Positions 32,633 through 42,720 of a DNA stretch of 64,000 nucleotides are shown one piece after another (position 1 is the first letter of the stretch; each line of letters begins with the position of its first letter). The notes under the pieces were generated by a model, which did not search any database, had not been told where the DNA came from, and saw only the letters and a list, made by a program, of their open reading frames with translations. Made by a program: the position numbers and the translations under genes. Source of the stretch: G965207125 sp965207125 (lineage in GTDB: Bacteria; Pseudomonadota; Alphaproteobacteria; Puniceispirillales; UBA1172); the NCBI GenBank assembly GCA_965207125.1, contig OZ242263.1, forward strand, positions 682,001 to 746,000. The letters are read 5' to 3'.

Positions 32633-34267
32633 ATGTCTTATATTAGAAAAAATGATCCTGTTTTGGAAAATTTGAGTCAGGTCGATCGAAAAAAATACCT
32701 CTCCATGATCAAGCAAGGTGCAAGTCGCCGTGAGTTCATGGGGTATCTGATGGCTGTGGGCGCGACTGCGGCGGCGTCAGGAACATTATTCACAGATTTA
32801 TCTAAAGCGTGGGCGGAGACTCCTAAATATGGTGGACGCATTATTCTGGCCACTGATCAGCATGGTCCAGCGGATACGTTAGACCCAGCCCTGTTCACAG
32901 GGTCTGTCGATTATTTTCGCGGCCGGATGTTTTACGGCTCGCTGACCCGTCTGACAGACAATCTAGGCTATGAACCTGAGTTAGCTGAAGAGATCATCCC
33001 CAATAGCGACGCGACTATGTGGACGTTTAAGCTCAAGAAAGGGGTCGAGTTCCACGATGGCAAGACCCTGAACGCTGATGACGTTATCTACTCGATGAAC
33101 CGTCATCGTGGTGATGATTCGATATCGACCGCAAAATCATTGATGGCGGATATCGAGCGCTGGGAGAAGGTGAATGAACATGAAGTTCGAGCGATACTTA
33201 AAACGCCGAACGCTGATTTACCGATTGCACTTGGCACCTTCCAATTCAAGATCGTTCAGAATGGACAGACTGATTTCTCGGCTCCGGTCGGCACCGGGCC
33301 TTTCCGTGTGAAAGAGTTCAAGCCGGGCGTCCGCACTATCGGCACCCGTTTTGAGAATTACTGGGAGGAGGGTCGCCCCTATCTCGATGAAATTGAACAT
33401 TATGGTATCGCCGACCCTAATGCTCGCCTGAACGCCTTCCTTGCCGGCGATATTGACGGGATGGTAAATGTTCCGCCGAAGGCAATCGAGCAGGTTCAAG
33501 CGGCACCGGGCAAAGACATCTGGTCGCTCAAATCAGGGCGTTATATCAACATCTCGCCTCGCCATGACATTGCGACCTCGGGCAACCCGCATCTGTGGAG
33601 AGCGATGCAGTATCTGCAAGATCGCCAGCGTTTGGCGAAGGGGGTTTGGAAAAATGAAGCCACGCTTGGTAACGATCATCCGATCGCGCCGGCTTACTTT
33701 GACCACAGTCCAGACATTCCTCAGCGCGAGTTGGATCTGGATAAGGCAAAATATCACTTCCAACAGTCCGGCATTGGCTCAACGCCAATCCCAATTGTTG
33801 CCTCTGAAGTTGCCCCGGGGGCGATTGACCAGTGTCTCTTTGTGCAGCGTGAAGGGAAGAAGATCGGCCTTAATTTCGATGTTCGTCAGGTAACGACTGA
33901 CGGTTATTGGAGTGCTGTGTGGTTGATCGAGCCGATTTTTGTTGCAACTTGGAACATGCGTCCAACTGCTAACATCATGATGACCTTGGCCTTCAAGAGC
34001 GATGCACCTTGGAACGAGACAAAATGGAAAAATGAGCAATTTGACCAGACACTCACTGCGGTGCGCGGGGTAACCGATGCTGCTAAACGTAAGCAGATGT
34101 ATCATGATCTTCAGATGATGATTCATGAGGACAATGGCATGTCCATCCCGATCTATGGCAACTACACTGACGCCGTTGCATCTTACGTCCAAGGCCGCAC
34201 GTATGTGCCGTTGAATAATTTCGGAGGGGCCGAAGGCCCAGCGTTCATGTGGCGGACTGACGCCTAG
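32633..34267 (+). CDS. Peptide/opine-type ABC transporter substrate-binding protein
   Basis: This 544-aa periplasmic protein belongs to the SBP_bac_5 (DppA/OppA-like) family. It starts with a twin-arginine-type export signal (SRREFMGYLMAVGATAAASG) and has the family motifs WTFKLKKGVEFHDGKTLNADDV and GTGPFRVKEF. The ATG at 32633 is chosen because GGGAGG lies about 7 bases upstream; an earlier in-frame start at 32600 lacks one. It heads the transporter operon continuing with two permeases and a fused ATPase, and a strong hairpin follows it. Tat export of an SBP is known in related proteins that fold before export. The ligand is unknown. Confidence 0.9.
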   Translation: MSYIRKNDPVLENLSQVDRKKYLSMIKQGASRREFMGYLMAVGATAAASGTLFTDLSKAWAETPKYGGRIILATDQHGPADTLDPALFTGSVDYFRGRMFYGSLTRLTDNLGYEPELAEEIIPNSDATMWTFKLKKGVEFHDGKTLNADDVIYSMNRHRGDDSISTAKSLMADIERWEKVNEHEVRAILKTPNADLPIALGTFQFKIVQNGQTDFSAPVGTGPFRVKEFKPGVRTIGTRFENYWEEGRPYLDEIEHYGIADPNARLNAFLAGDIDGMVNVPPKAIEQVQAAPGKDIWSLKSGRYINISPRHDIATSGNPHLWRAMQYLQDRQRLAKGVWKNEATLGNDHPIAPAYFDHSPDIPQRELDLDKAKYHFQQSGIGSTPIPIVASEVAPGAIDQCLFVQREGKKIGLNFDVRQVTTDGYWSAVWLIEPIFVATWNMRPTANIMMTLAFKSDAPWNETKWKNEQFDQTLTAVRGVTDAAKRKQMYHDLQMMIHEDNGMSIPIYGNYTDAVASYVQGRTYVPLNNFGGAEGPAFMWRTDA

Positions 34268-34280
34268 GGTATCCGATTTT

Positions 34281-34320
34281 TCATCACCTCTGGATACCAT
34301 AATCCAGAGGTGATGATTTT
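34281..34320 (+). terminator. Strong hairpin between SBP and permease genes
   Basis: A perfect 15-bp stem (34281-34295 with 34302-34316, core CATCACCTCTGGAT) with a 6-base loop is followed by TTTT. Such hairpins often cause partial termination or protect the upstream mRNA, raising binding-protein levels over permease levels. Confidence 0.85.
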
Positions 34321-34334
34321 CGGATTATATTCCG

Positions 34335-35285
34335 ATGGCTACGCTCATATTCAAACGTTTGATAATTGGACTGATCACAGTCATTGCTGTGTCTATCATT
34401 ATTTTTTTCGGCACCAAGGTCATGCCGGGAGACGCTGCGCAAATTAGGCTGGGACAAGCGGCGACTCCAGAAAACGTAGCCGCCTTTCGGGCGCGTCTTG
34501 GTCTTGACCAGCCTTACGTTATTCAGTATTGGAACTGGCTGAGAGACTTTCTTTCAGGTGATATGGGCAAGTCGCTCGCCGGCGATATTCCGGTCACTCA
34601 ACTAATCGCAGAGCGTTATCATAACACGGTTTATGTAGCGTCTTTCACAGCACTGTTTGGTGTTCCGATTTCGCTCGCGCTTGGAATTTTCGCGGCGATG
34701 TTCCCCGGCACAATTTACGATCGGGCTTTGACGTTTGTTTCGGTGACTTTGGTGGCGGCCCCTGAATTTTTCACCGCCACTTTACTCGTTTTGCTGTTTG
34801 TTTTCGCACTGGGGGTTGGCAATGCAGTGATTGTGGGTTCGACCGAAGGCAAAGGATTTTTTGAATTGATTTCTCACTTCGCCCTGCCCATAACCACACT
34901 ATGCTTTGTGATCGCATCGCAGATGATCCGTATGAGCCGAGCGGCGGTTCTGAACGTGATGAGTTCGCCTTATATAGAGATGGCGATCTTAAAAGGCGTC
35001 CCGCGTAGGCGGATTATTTTCCGCCATGCTTTGTTAAACGCCATCGGTCCTATTGTTAATGTTGTAGCGTTGAACTTAGCCTATCTCGTAACCGGCGTGA
35101 TCGTGATCGAGGTTTATTTTGGCTACCCAGGACTAGCAACACTGATTGTTCAAGGTGTTCAGTCGCGCGACTTCATTTTAATTCAAGGTCTTGGCATGAT
35201 TTTCTGTCTGACTTACGTGATTTTGATGCTGATTGCTGATATCGCAGCTTTTGCGTCTAACGCTAGATTAAGGCATCCAAAATGA
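34335..35285 (+). CDS. dppB: ABC transporter permease, DppB-like
   Basis: This 316-aa membrane protein has the DppB/OppB topology: an N-terminal anchor (LIIGLITVIAVSIIIFFG), an external region with LGLDQPYVIQYWNW, and a five-to-six-helix BPD_transp_1 core. The EAA loop that contacts the ATPase is visible around MAILKGVPRRRIIFRHALLNA. It forms the membrane channel with the next gene. Its stop overlaps the start of the DppC-like gene by 4 bases. Confidence 0.92.
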   Translation: MATLIFKRLIIGLITVIAVSIIIFFGTKVMPGDAAQIRLGQAATPENVAAFRARLGLDQPYVIQYWNWLRDFLSGDMGKSLAGDIPVTQLIAERYHNTVYVASFTALFGVPISLALGIFAAMFPGTIYDRALTFVSVTLVAAPEFFTATLLVLLFVFALGVGNAVIVGSTEGKGFFELISHFALPITTLCFVIASQMIRMSRAAVLNVMSSPYIEMAILKGVPRRRIIFRHALLNAIGPIVNVVALNLAYLVTGVIVIEVYFGYPGLATLIVQGVQSRDFILIQGLGMIFCLTYVILMLIADIAAFASNARLRHPK

Positions 35286-36205
35286 AACCACTATCCTCGC
35301 AGAAACATTACGTCGCTCCCTATGATGAAGACGTTAGTTTTGACGAGTTGCCGGACTCGGCGCCATCAGCACGCTTCAGATTTTCATTTACCGGCTGGGT
35401 TGGGGCGATTATCGTTGTTTTCTGGCTGACCATTGCGATTTTTGGCTCCTATCTTGCGCCTTATGGTGAAAACGACCTTCCCTTCCCCGATGCTTACGAT
35501 GAGTTTCAGGTCCCGCAACCCGGCGCTTGGCTGGGCACGGATGTGACGGATCGTGATATCCTCTCGCGGCTTATGTATGGCGCGGGGCGAACGATTGGTA
35601 TTTCTGTCGCGGCCACCGTTCTTGCGTATTTCATCGGCGTGATCTTGGGAATCGGAGCCGCGATTTCATCGCCCTGGGTCGATATGGTGGTCAGCCGGAT
35701 CAATGACGCGTTTCTCAGTTTACCGACCATTATGCTAGGTCTCGTGGTGGTGGCGGCGATTGGCTCGTCTATTACGGTTCTGATCTGCACGGCGGGCGCT
35801 ATTTATGCAACTGTGGTTTTCCGTCTGGCGCGCGCGTTGGGGCAAGAAATCATGGTGATGGACTTTGTTGAAGCGGCACAAGTCCGCGGCGAGGGTAAGT
35901 GGTGGATTATCACCCGTGAGATATGGCCTAATGCTGCCATGCCGCTTATGACCGATTTTGGCTTGCGGTTGATTTACATTATTCTTTTTGTCTCGAGCCT
36001 GAGTTTTCTTGGTCTTGGCGTTCAGCCTCCGCAAGCCGACTGGGGGTCGATGGTACGTGAGAATCTCGGTGCATTGCAATATGGTGCATCGGTGATTCCA
36101 GTGATTGCTCCAGCGATCGCAATTGCGACTTTGACCGTGGCGATCAATCTGGTTGTCGATGATATCTCAGCGCATAGCGGCGGCAAGCTTTCAAAAAGGC
36201 TCTAA
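35282..36205 (+). CDS. dppC: ABC transporter permease, DppC-like
   Basis: This 307-aa inner-membrane subunit has an N-terminal anchor (WVGAIIVVFWLTIAIFG), the family motif LGTDVTDRDILSRLMYGA, and the EAA-loop region VEAAQVRGEGKWWIITREIWPN cut into its usual position before the last helices. It starts with an ATGA overlap to the DppB-like gene. The next gene (fused ATPase) begins within 5 bases of its stop or overlaps it. Confidence 0.92.
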   Translation: MKPLSSQKHYVAPYDEDVSFDELPDSAPSARFRFSFTGWVGAIIVVFWLTIAIFGSYLAPYGENDLPFPDAYDEFQVPQPGAWLGTDVTDRDILSRLMYGAGRTIGISVAATVLAYFIGVILGIGAAISSPWVDMVVSRINDAFLSLPTIMLGLVVVAAIGSSITVLICTAGAIYATVVFRLARALGQEIMVMDFVEAAQVRGEGKWWIITREIWPNAAMPLMTDFGLRLIYIILFVSSLSFLGLGVQPPQADWGSMVRENLGALQYGASVIPVIAPAIAIATLTVAINLVVDDISAHSGGKLSKRL

Positions 36206-36209
36206 CTTA

Positions 36210-38076
36210 GTGGCAAAACCCAAAAAAAAGACGACTCCTACTCCTAAGAGTAAAACAAAGCAAAGCGACGTAGTTTTCGAGGCGCGCGATCTTGAGATCA
36301 ACGCTATTCGTGAGGACGGCAGCGAGTTGCCCATTGTTAAAGGGGTCAGTTTCAAAGCGCGCCGGGGTGAGGTCGTGGCGTTAATCGGCGAGTCAGGGTC
36401 GGGTAAGACAACCATCTCGCTATCGCTTTGGGGTATTGCAAACCGGGGCTGAAATTTGCCGGCGGCGAGGCGTTGGTGCTCGGGCAAGATGTGACCAAAT
36501 GACCACTGATGAATTGCGTCCACTCCGCGGCGAGACTGTTGCTTATCTAGCGCAAAGCGCAGCGGCGACCTTTACCCGTCTATCCTCATTAACGAACAGG
36601 TGACTGAATCGCCGGTTCTGCACGCACAAAAACCCAGAAAGAGGCCATAAAAAAGCGCTATCCTTATACCACGCGCTCGAATTGCCTGACCCTGAGTCCA
36701 TCGGCAACCGTTATCCTCATCAGGTTTCAGGCGGCCATTGCAACGTCTGATGGCGGCGATGGCTCTCTGCGGCGATCCTGATTTACTGGTGCTTGACGAG
36801 CCGACAACTGCGCTTGATGTAACAACCCAGATTGAGGTGCTCAAAGCATTTAAGAGCGTGATCAAACAAGAAGGTGCAGCAGCGATTTACGTAACCCATG
36901 ACCTATCGGTGGTGGCGCAGGTGGCTGATTATATCGTGGTGCTTTATAATGGTGAGGTTAAAGAAGCGGGGGCTGTGGATGATATTATCACCAGACCTCA
37001 GCACCCTTACACAAAGCGTTTGATTTCGGCAATTCGCCCATTGCCTAAATCAGACAGGGCGATGAGGATACTGACCAGCACTTGCGTGAAGAACCCGCAC
37101 TCGAGGTCAAAAACATCGATGCCGGTTATGGAAGCATAGTCAATGGCAAACCCACGAGTATGGTGCTGCCTCGATGTTAATGTATCTATTGAGCGGGGCA
37201 AGACAGTCGGGATTATTGGTGAGTCGGGTGTGGCAAATCGACATTGGCGCGGGTGTTTGCGGGGCTACTGCCTCCGAGCAGCGGCGAGATTCTTTTAGAT
37301 GGCGAAGTTTTGGCGCCAGCGCTTGAAAACCGCAGGCGCGAGGCGCTGCGCAAAGTTCAGTTTGTCTACCAAATGGCCGACACAGCGCTTAATCCGCGTC
37401 AACGGGTTAGGATATTCTCGGCGGCCTGTTAGTTTTACATGGAATGAGAGGCCCTGCGAAGTCTGAGCGGGTCAACGAGTTGCTTGAGATGGTTGAATTG
37501 CCAACACAATTCGGTGACCGCTATCCGCATGAGTTATCAGGAGGCCAGAAACAGCGGGTTAACCTCGCACGGGCGCTTGCGGCTAATCCTGAAGTGGTGT
37601 TGTGCGATGAGGTAACCTCGGCGCTCGATACGATTGTGGCGGCGAATGTTATCGAGTTGCTGAAATCATTGCGACGTGAAACAGGGGTGTCATTCGTGTT
37701 TATCAGCCATGATCTTTCTACGGTTGCCTCATTCGCCGATGAGATTGTGGTTTTATACGCAGGCCGAGTGGCGGAACAGGGGCCGACGGACCAGGTTTTA
37801 TCGCCGCCTTATCATCCTTACACGAGGCTTTTAATCTCATCGGTGCCGGAGCCTAAAGTTGGTTGGCTTGAGGAGACGATTAAAACCAAAGAGGCCGAAT
37901 CAGGGATCGCGGGAGTTGTCGAGATCACCGAGGTGGGGTGTCCGTTCTTTAATCGTTGCCCGCTGGCTATCGAGGGGACGTGCGATACGACCGCGCCGCC
38001 CCGCCGGGTTGATAAAAACAATCACATCATTGAATGTCATCGTGAAATCAGCGCGTTGGGGGTGCGTGATTTATGA
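36210..38076 (+). pseudogene. Fused peptide-ABC ATPase (DppD-DppF type), multiply frameshifted
   Basis: Read across frames, this encodes a ~620-residue double ATPase. The first half has Walker A GESGSGKTT (near 36395), signature SGGQLQR (interrupted) and Walker B LLVLDEPTTALD (~36780). The second half has Walker A GESGCGKST (one base missing near 37230), signature LSGGQKQR, a Walker B-like VVLCDEVTSALD (37600) and a C-terminal oligopeptide-type Cys cluster (CPFFNRCPLAIEGTC). About ten single-base losses, mostly shortening homopolymers, break the frame between 36430 and 37440. All catalytic motifs are preserved and no lone nonsense change is needed. Sequence error is therefore as likely as real decay. 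A GTG at 36210 is the likely start; its last codons overlap the next gene as ATGA. Confidence 0.75.
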
Positions 38077-38948
38077 CGAGCCCTCCCCCCCAGACCCCGC
38101 CTCGAACGGTTTATTTGAACGGTGATTATCTGCCTGAGGATCAGGCAAAGATCTCTATTTTTGACCGCGTTTTCTGATGGCCGATGCGATTTATGAGGTA
38201 GTCGCGGTTATCGATGGGGAACTCATTGATTTCTCGCCGCACATCGCGCGCCTCACGCGCTCGCTCCGTGAGGTTGATTTTGATTACCGATTGATGAGCA
38301 AGAATTGCACAATATTATGAGCGCGTTAATCTCACGCAACCAGCTTAAAAATGGCCGGGTTTATTTCCAGATCACACGCGGGAATCCCGGTGATCGTGAT
38401 TTTGTTTATGATAAGACCACCGCCCCACTATTGTGCTGTTCACGCAAACAGAGGATGGTTCTGATGACCATCAAGCCACCACACAGGGTTGGTCGGTAAT
38501 GACGTGTGAGGATTTACGTTGGGGGCGATGTGATATCAAGAGCGTGCAGTTGCTTTACCCGTCTATGGTCAAAACCATGGCGACCAGGGGTGGGTTTGAT
38601 GATGCTTGGTTTGTTCAAGATGGGATGGTGACCGAGGGAACATCGAACAACGCGTGGCTGATTAAAGATGAGGTTTTGATCACGCGGGAGCGGTCGCGAG
38701 ATATTCTGCATGGCGTCACCCGCGCGATGTTGTTGGGATACGCCAAAGAACGGGTATGCGGATAGATGAGCGTGCTTTTTCGGTCGCTGAGGCAAAGGCG
38801 GCAGACGAAGCGTTCGTCACGGCCTCCTCGCTCTTTGTGATGCCTGTGGTGAGGATTGATAATCACGCGATCGGGATGGCAAGCCTGGCGCCCATGCGTT
38901 GGCTTTGCGTGATCTTATGCACAAAAGAGTACCAAGTGGGCGCGATAA
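38073..38948 (+). pseudogene. D-amino-acid aminotransferase-like (class IV), frameshifted
   Basis: After correcting about five one-base losses the product resembles D-alanine transaminase. It has an N-terminal VYLNGDYLPE and ISIFDRVF, the PLP lysine in RCDIKSVQLLYP, and the phosphate/PLP-binding segment VTEGTSNNAW. It is a fold-type IV PLP enzyme that would interconvert D-amino acids and 2-oxoacids. The breaks are near 38170, 38290, 38430, 38750 and 38875, each in a short homopolymer. The ATG overlaps the stop of the ATPase, so the gene belongs to the importer operon, which suggests uptake and use of D-amino-acid-containing peptides or opines (inference). Confidence 0.7.
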
Positions 38949-39897
38949 GCGCGCTACTGAACCGATTTCTTCCTTGGATTATATTGCTTTCTATCGGTGT
39001 TGGATGGGGGCTCAGCTTCAGCCTTGCTAAAATAGCGGTGAACGCGGGTGGAAGCGCGCTTGGGGTCGCGTTCTGGCAAAGTTTGGTTAGCGGCATTTTT
39101 TTACTCGTTTATTCGTTAAGTCGCTATGGTAGCCTTGGAATAGAGCGACATCATATCAGACTCATTGTTACGGTAACGTTGACTGGGGCTCTTGTTCCGG
39201 GTGTAATTTTTTATATGGCGCTGGTGCGGGTTTCGCCTGGAGTTTTGGCGATCACTGACGCTTTAGTACCTATCATCACATACGCTTTCACGGTCTCACT
39301 GGGTCTTGAGAGGCCGTCTCTTAAGCGTTTTATCGGGGTGCTCGCGGGGATGGTGGGAATCATTATTCTCGTTGTGCCAGAAAATGCCATTCCTGACAGA
39401 TCGATGATTCCTTGGATATTGCTCTCGTGTTTAGGCGCGGGGTTTACGCGTTGGAAAACATGATCATCGATGCTTGGCGTCCGAAGAATTTAGGGCCAAT
39501 TCGCTTATCATGCGGGATGAATTTACTGGCGGCGGTGATTTTGCTTCCCGCCGCGTTGTTATCTGGGTCAGTTTTTCATGCCTAGTTTTCCATTTGGCCC
39601 GTTAGAATGGTCTATTCTGAGCCTTTCTGTAATTCTCTCCTTCTCTTTTACGGCTTTTCTCGCCCTGATCAGGATATCAGGGCCGATTTTCGCCTCACAA
39701 GTGGGTATATTGTCACACTGTCGGCAGTTTTTTGGGGAGTTGCAATTTTTTCCGAGAATCATTCGCTAATCGTCTGGCTGTCTTTATTGGTGATGTTGTT
39801 AGGGTTATTGCTGGTCACCCCGCGTAAAGAGGTGGATAAGGTTTTGCCGCCCCCTCTGCCGTCTGGCACGCGCCCATTCCGCCCTAAAAGTGATTGA
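38936..39897 (+). pseudogene. EamA-family transporter, frameshifted
   Basis: The pieces add up to a ~320-residue multi-helix protein with two EamA repeats: LPWIILLSIGVGWGLSFSLAKI at the start of the first, cut here by no stop, and SFPFGPLEWSILSLSVILSF in the second. Frame breaks at about 39440 (one G missing from a G run), 39575 and 39700 separate them. The second half is otherwise well preserved, including SGPIFASQVGYIVTLSAVF. The likely start is a GTG at 38936 overlapping the end of the aminotransferase. The substrate is unknown. Confidence 0.65.
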
Positions 39898-39957
39898 CAA
39901 AAAATTGAGGTCGGGTGATGCTATGCTGACAGTTGCAACAACTATAGACGAGGATTT

Positions 39958-41373
39958 ATGTCATTCGATATCCCAAAGGATGAAAATTTCACCCTTAACA
40001 ATCAACAAATTCCCTATCCTCAAATTCAGGAATGGGATCATAACCATTTGATTCATCCGTGGGAGACTTGGCGGGAGACGCGGACGAGCATATCATGGTG
40101 TCCAAAGCCAAAGGCATTCATCTTTACAATTCTGAAGGCCGACCGTTCATCGATGGCCCTGGGGGCATGTGGTGCGTTAATATCGGCTACGGCCGCACCG
40201 AGATGGCTGAAGCAATCGCCGAACAAGTGATGCGGATGAATTACTCCAGTCCATGGTTTACAGCGAATGAGCCTTCGGCGATTTTAGCGCACCAGCTCGC
40301 AGACCGAGCACCTGGCGATCTAAACAACGTATTTTTCTCGAATGGCGGCCTCAGATGCCGTGGATAGTGCATTGCGTTTCGTTCAGTACCGCAACAATGT
40401 GCTGGGTCGTCCCAACAAAAAGAAAGTCATCGCGCGCCAGAAGGGCTATCATGGCTCGTCATTCTTATCGGCCTCCGTTTCAGGCAAAGAACGCGACCGA
40501 GCCTTTATGGACACCTATGAGGATATGGTTCATTTCTACCAAACGTTAATCCTTACTTACGCCCTGCGGGGGTCAGCGTTGAGGAGTGGTGCGATGCCAA
40601 GGTAAAAGACCTTGAGGACGCGATCTCCACGATTGGGGCCTCATCTATCGCAGCGTTCATCGCTGAGCCTGTTCTATCATCTGGCGGGGTGATTATTCCT
40701 CCTGATGGGTATCATGAGCGAACTTTGCGTCTCTGCCGCGCGCATGACATCGTCTATATTTCGGATGAGGTTGTAACAGGTTTCGGTCGTTTGGGTCATT
40801 GGTTTGCATCAAAAGAGGTGTTCGGGATAGTGCCTGACATCATCACCTGTGCCAAAGGCTTGACTTCTGGCTATCTTCCGATGGGGGCGATGATTATTTC
40901 CGACCGTCTGATCGCCGATATCAAGGACAATGTTGATCACAGTGCGACCTTTAACAACGGCTATACCTATTCGGGGCATCCGGTATGTGCGGCGGCGGCG
41001 TTGAAGAATATCGAGATCATCGAGGAAGAAAATATTCTTGGTCATGTTCGTGAGGTCGCGCCGCATTTTCAGGCTCGCCTCAAGGCGATTGGCGAGAAAT
41101 ATGACATCATCGGGTGATGCTCGCGGGATCGGCATGATCGGCTGTCTTGAGGGGGCTGCGGCGCCCGGGGCCTCGGAAGAGGTCAAGCTGAAGATTGACT
41201 ATGAGTTTGGCGATTTGATGGATAAGTTGTGTGAGAAGCGCGGCCTTTTGGTGCGTCCTTTGATCAATATGTGCGTGTTTTCGCCACCATTGATCATTAA
41301 CCGCGATGAAATTGATCAAATGTTCGATATTCTCGATGAAGCAGTGGCTGAGGTTGAACGTCAAATGCTTTGA
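39958..41373 (+). pseudogene. Class III aminotransferase, frameshifted
   Basis: Joined across frames, the product is a ~470-residue PLP-dependent omega/4-aminobutyrate-type aminotransferase. It has GPGGMWCVNIGYGR near the N-terminus, the PLP-stacking region KGYHGSSF, ISDEVVTGFGRLG, and the PLP-lysine motif CAKGLTSGYLPMGA. One-base losses occur near 40068 and 40548 and one-base gains near 40354 and 41110. The ATG at 39958 follows GAGG. It immediately precedes the PotD-like binding proteins, which fits amine or polyamine catabolism (inference). Its last codons (AEVERQML) recur as a relic after the first binding-protein gene. Confidence 0.75.
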
Positions 41374-41448
41374 TATTTTGACTTTGGTTGTTTCATCGTG
41401 ATGTTTCCGTGTCACACTAATCACATACTTATGTGAAGGAGGAATGAA

Positions 41449-42536
41449 ATGAAAACACTATTGACACATATTATGGCTCTTTTTGGGGTGGTTCTTTTAG
41501 CCACCTCTTACACAGCGAGCACAGCAGGCCCGGCCAACGCCGCCGACCCAGAATTGATCATTCTCGACTGGGGCGGCTATGACGACCCGAACTTTTTCAG
41601 TGACTATGTCGACAAATATGGCGATGTGCCGAGTTACAGTTTTTTCTCTGATGTGGAGGAAGGGTTTCAAAAGCTGCGGGCGGGCTTTAAGGCTGACCTA
41701 GGACATCCTTGTGCGCAAGGCGTGGTCAAATGGCGTGAGGCTGGGTTGATCAAGCCCATTGATACCAGTCGCTTAAAGAACTGGTCTAAGGTGGACAGAG
41801 CAATTTAAGCAGATCAACGGGTTCAATGTCGATGGCACACATTGGGTTGTGCCGATGGATTGGGGCGCAACAGCTTTGACCTATCATTCTGATTACGTGA
41901 ATAGCAAAGACCGTAACACCCTGATGAGTTTCGCCGACCCGAAATTCAAAAACAAGGTTTCGATCGTTGACAATGTCAATGACGCTTATGCTCTTGGTTT
42001 TCTTGCTGTTGGCGTGACCGACTGGAACAAGGCCACTGAAGAAGATTTCAAAAAAGCTTCTGCTTTCCTACGTAAAGGTGCATAAGAACGTCCGTACTTA
42101 TTGGCAAGACGGGGGTGAGATTAGATCTCTGATGAAATCAGGCGAGGTTGTTCTTTCATGGTCATGGAATGAAGTTGCAGTACTCCTGCAAGGCGAAGGG
42201 GTTCCGGTTGCGATGAATCAGGAACCCTTAGAAGGCTCAAGTACCTGGATATGACGGCTATGTGCTGCTCAAAGACCCTCAGGGCGACGAGCAGAAAGCG
42301 TATGATTTCATCGATGCGTTTCTTGAAGAAGATTCAGGTGCATTTCTGGTCAACGACTGGGGTTACGGTCATTCGAATGCTGATGTGATGAGAAAACACG
42401 GTGAGGCCGCAGGTTTTCTGAGTCTTGAAGCTTATTCCCACAATAAGCTTTGGCAAGAACCGCTTAATCAAGGTGTTGCATGGTCGGATGGTCAAGGAAT
42501 TCGAGTTGATCAAAACTGGTTTCTGATCAGAGGCTT
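41449..42536 (+). pseudogene. PotD-like ABC substrate-binding protein, copy 1, frameshifted
   Basis: This copy has a Sec signal (LLTHIMALFGVVLLATSY..ANA) followed by a periplasmic spermidine/putrescine-type binding protein (LDWGGYDDPNFF, ADLGHPC, WVVPMDWGATALTYHSDYV, SWSWNEVAVLLQG). Compared with copy 2 it has one-base gains near 41800, 42080, 42250 and 42475. With these corrected it ends FELIKTGF at a TGA at 42534-42536. RBS GGAGGAATGAA lies just upstream of the ATG. The ligand may be a polyamine or another cationic amine. As one of a recent tandem pair it may be a decaying duplicate. Confidence 0.75.
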
Positions 42537-42549
42537 GACTTTAGAGTAT

Positions 42550-42587
42550 GGGCCGAAGGGTGACACTTGTAATAAAACCTTCGGCCC
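42550..42587 (+). terminator. Hairpin after SBP copy 1
   Basis: A perfect 10-bp stem GGGCCGAAGG/CCTTCGGCCC (42550-42559 with 42578-42587) with an 18-base loop lies 14 bases past the inferred stop of SBP copy 1. No T tract follows, so it is a weak terminator or an mRNA-stabilising hairpin. Confidence 0.55.
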
Positions 42588-42630
42588 TCTCGATGACATG
42601 ACGGCTGAAATTGAATGCCAGATGCTTTAA
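42588..42630 (+). pseudogene. Relic of the class III aminotransferase 3' end
   Basis: The codons LDDMTAEIECQML and stop match the end of the aminotransferase at 41373 (LDEAVAEVERQML). The ~85 bases that follow also match its downstream leader up to the start of SBP copy 2. It marks the edge of the unit that was duplicated. Confidence 0.8.
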
Positions 42631-42720
42631 CGTTTTGATTTAGCTATTTTCATCATGGCTTTTTCATGCCAGACTAATCACATCTGTAAAGGACAATCAC
42701 ATCTATAAAGGAGAAGTGAA

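Noticed and set aside
36430..38076. Programmed frameshifting or recoding in the ATPase gene
   Set aside because: About ten independent breaks at different homopolymers cannot be programmed, and neighbouring genes show the same pattern.
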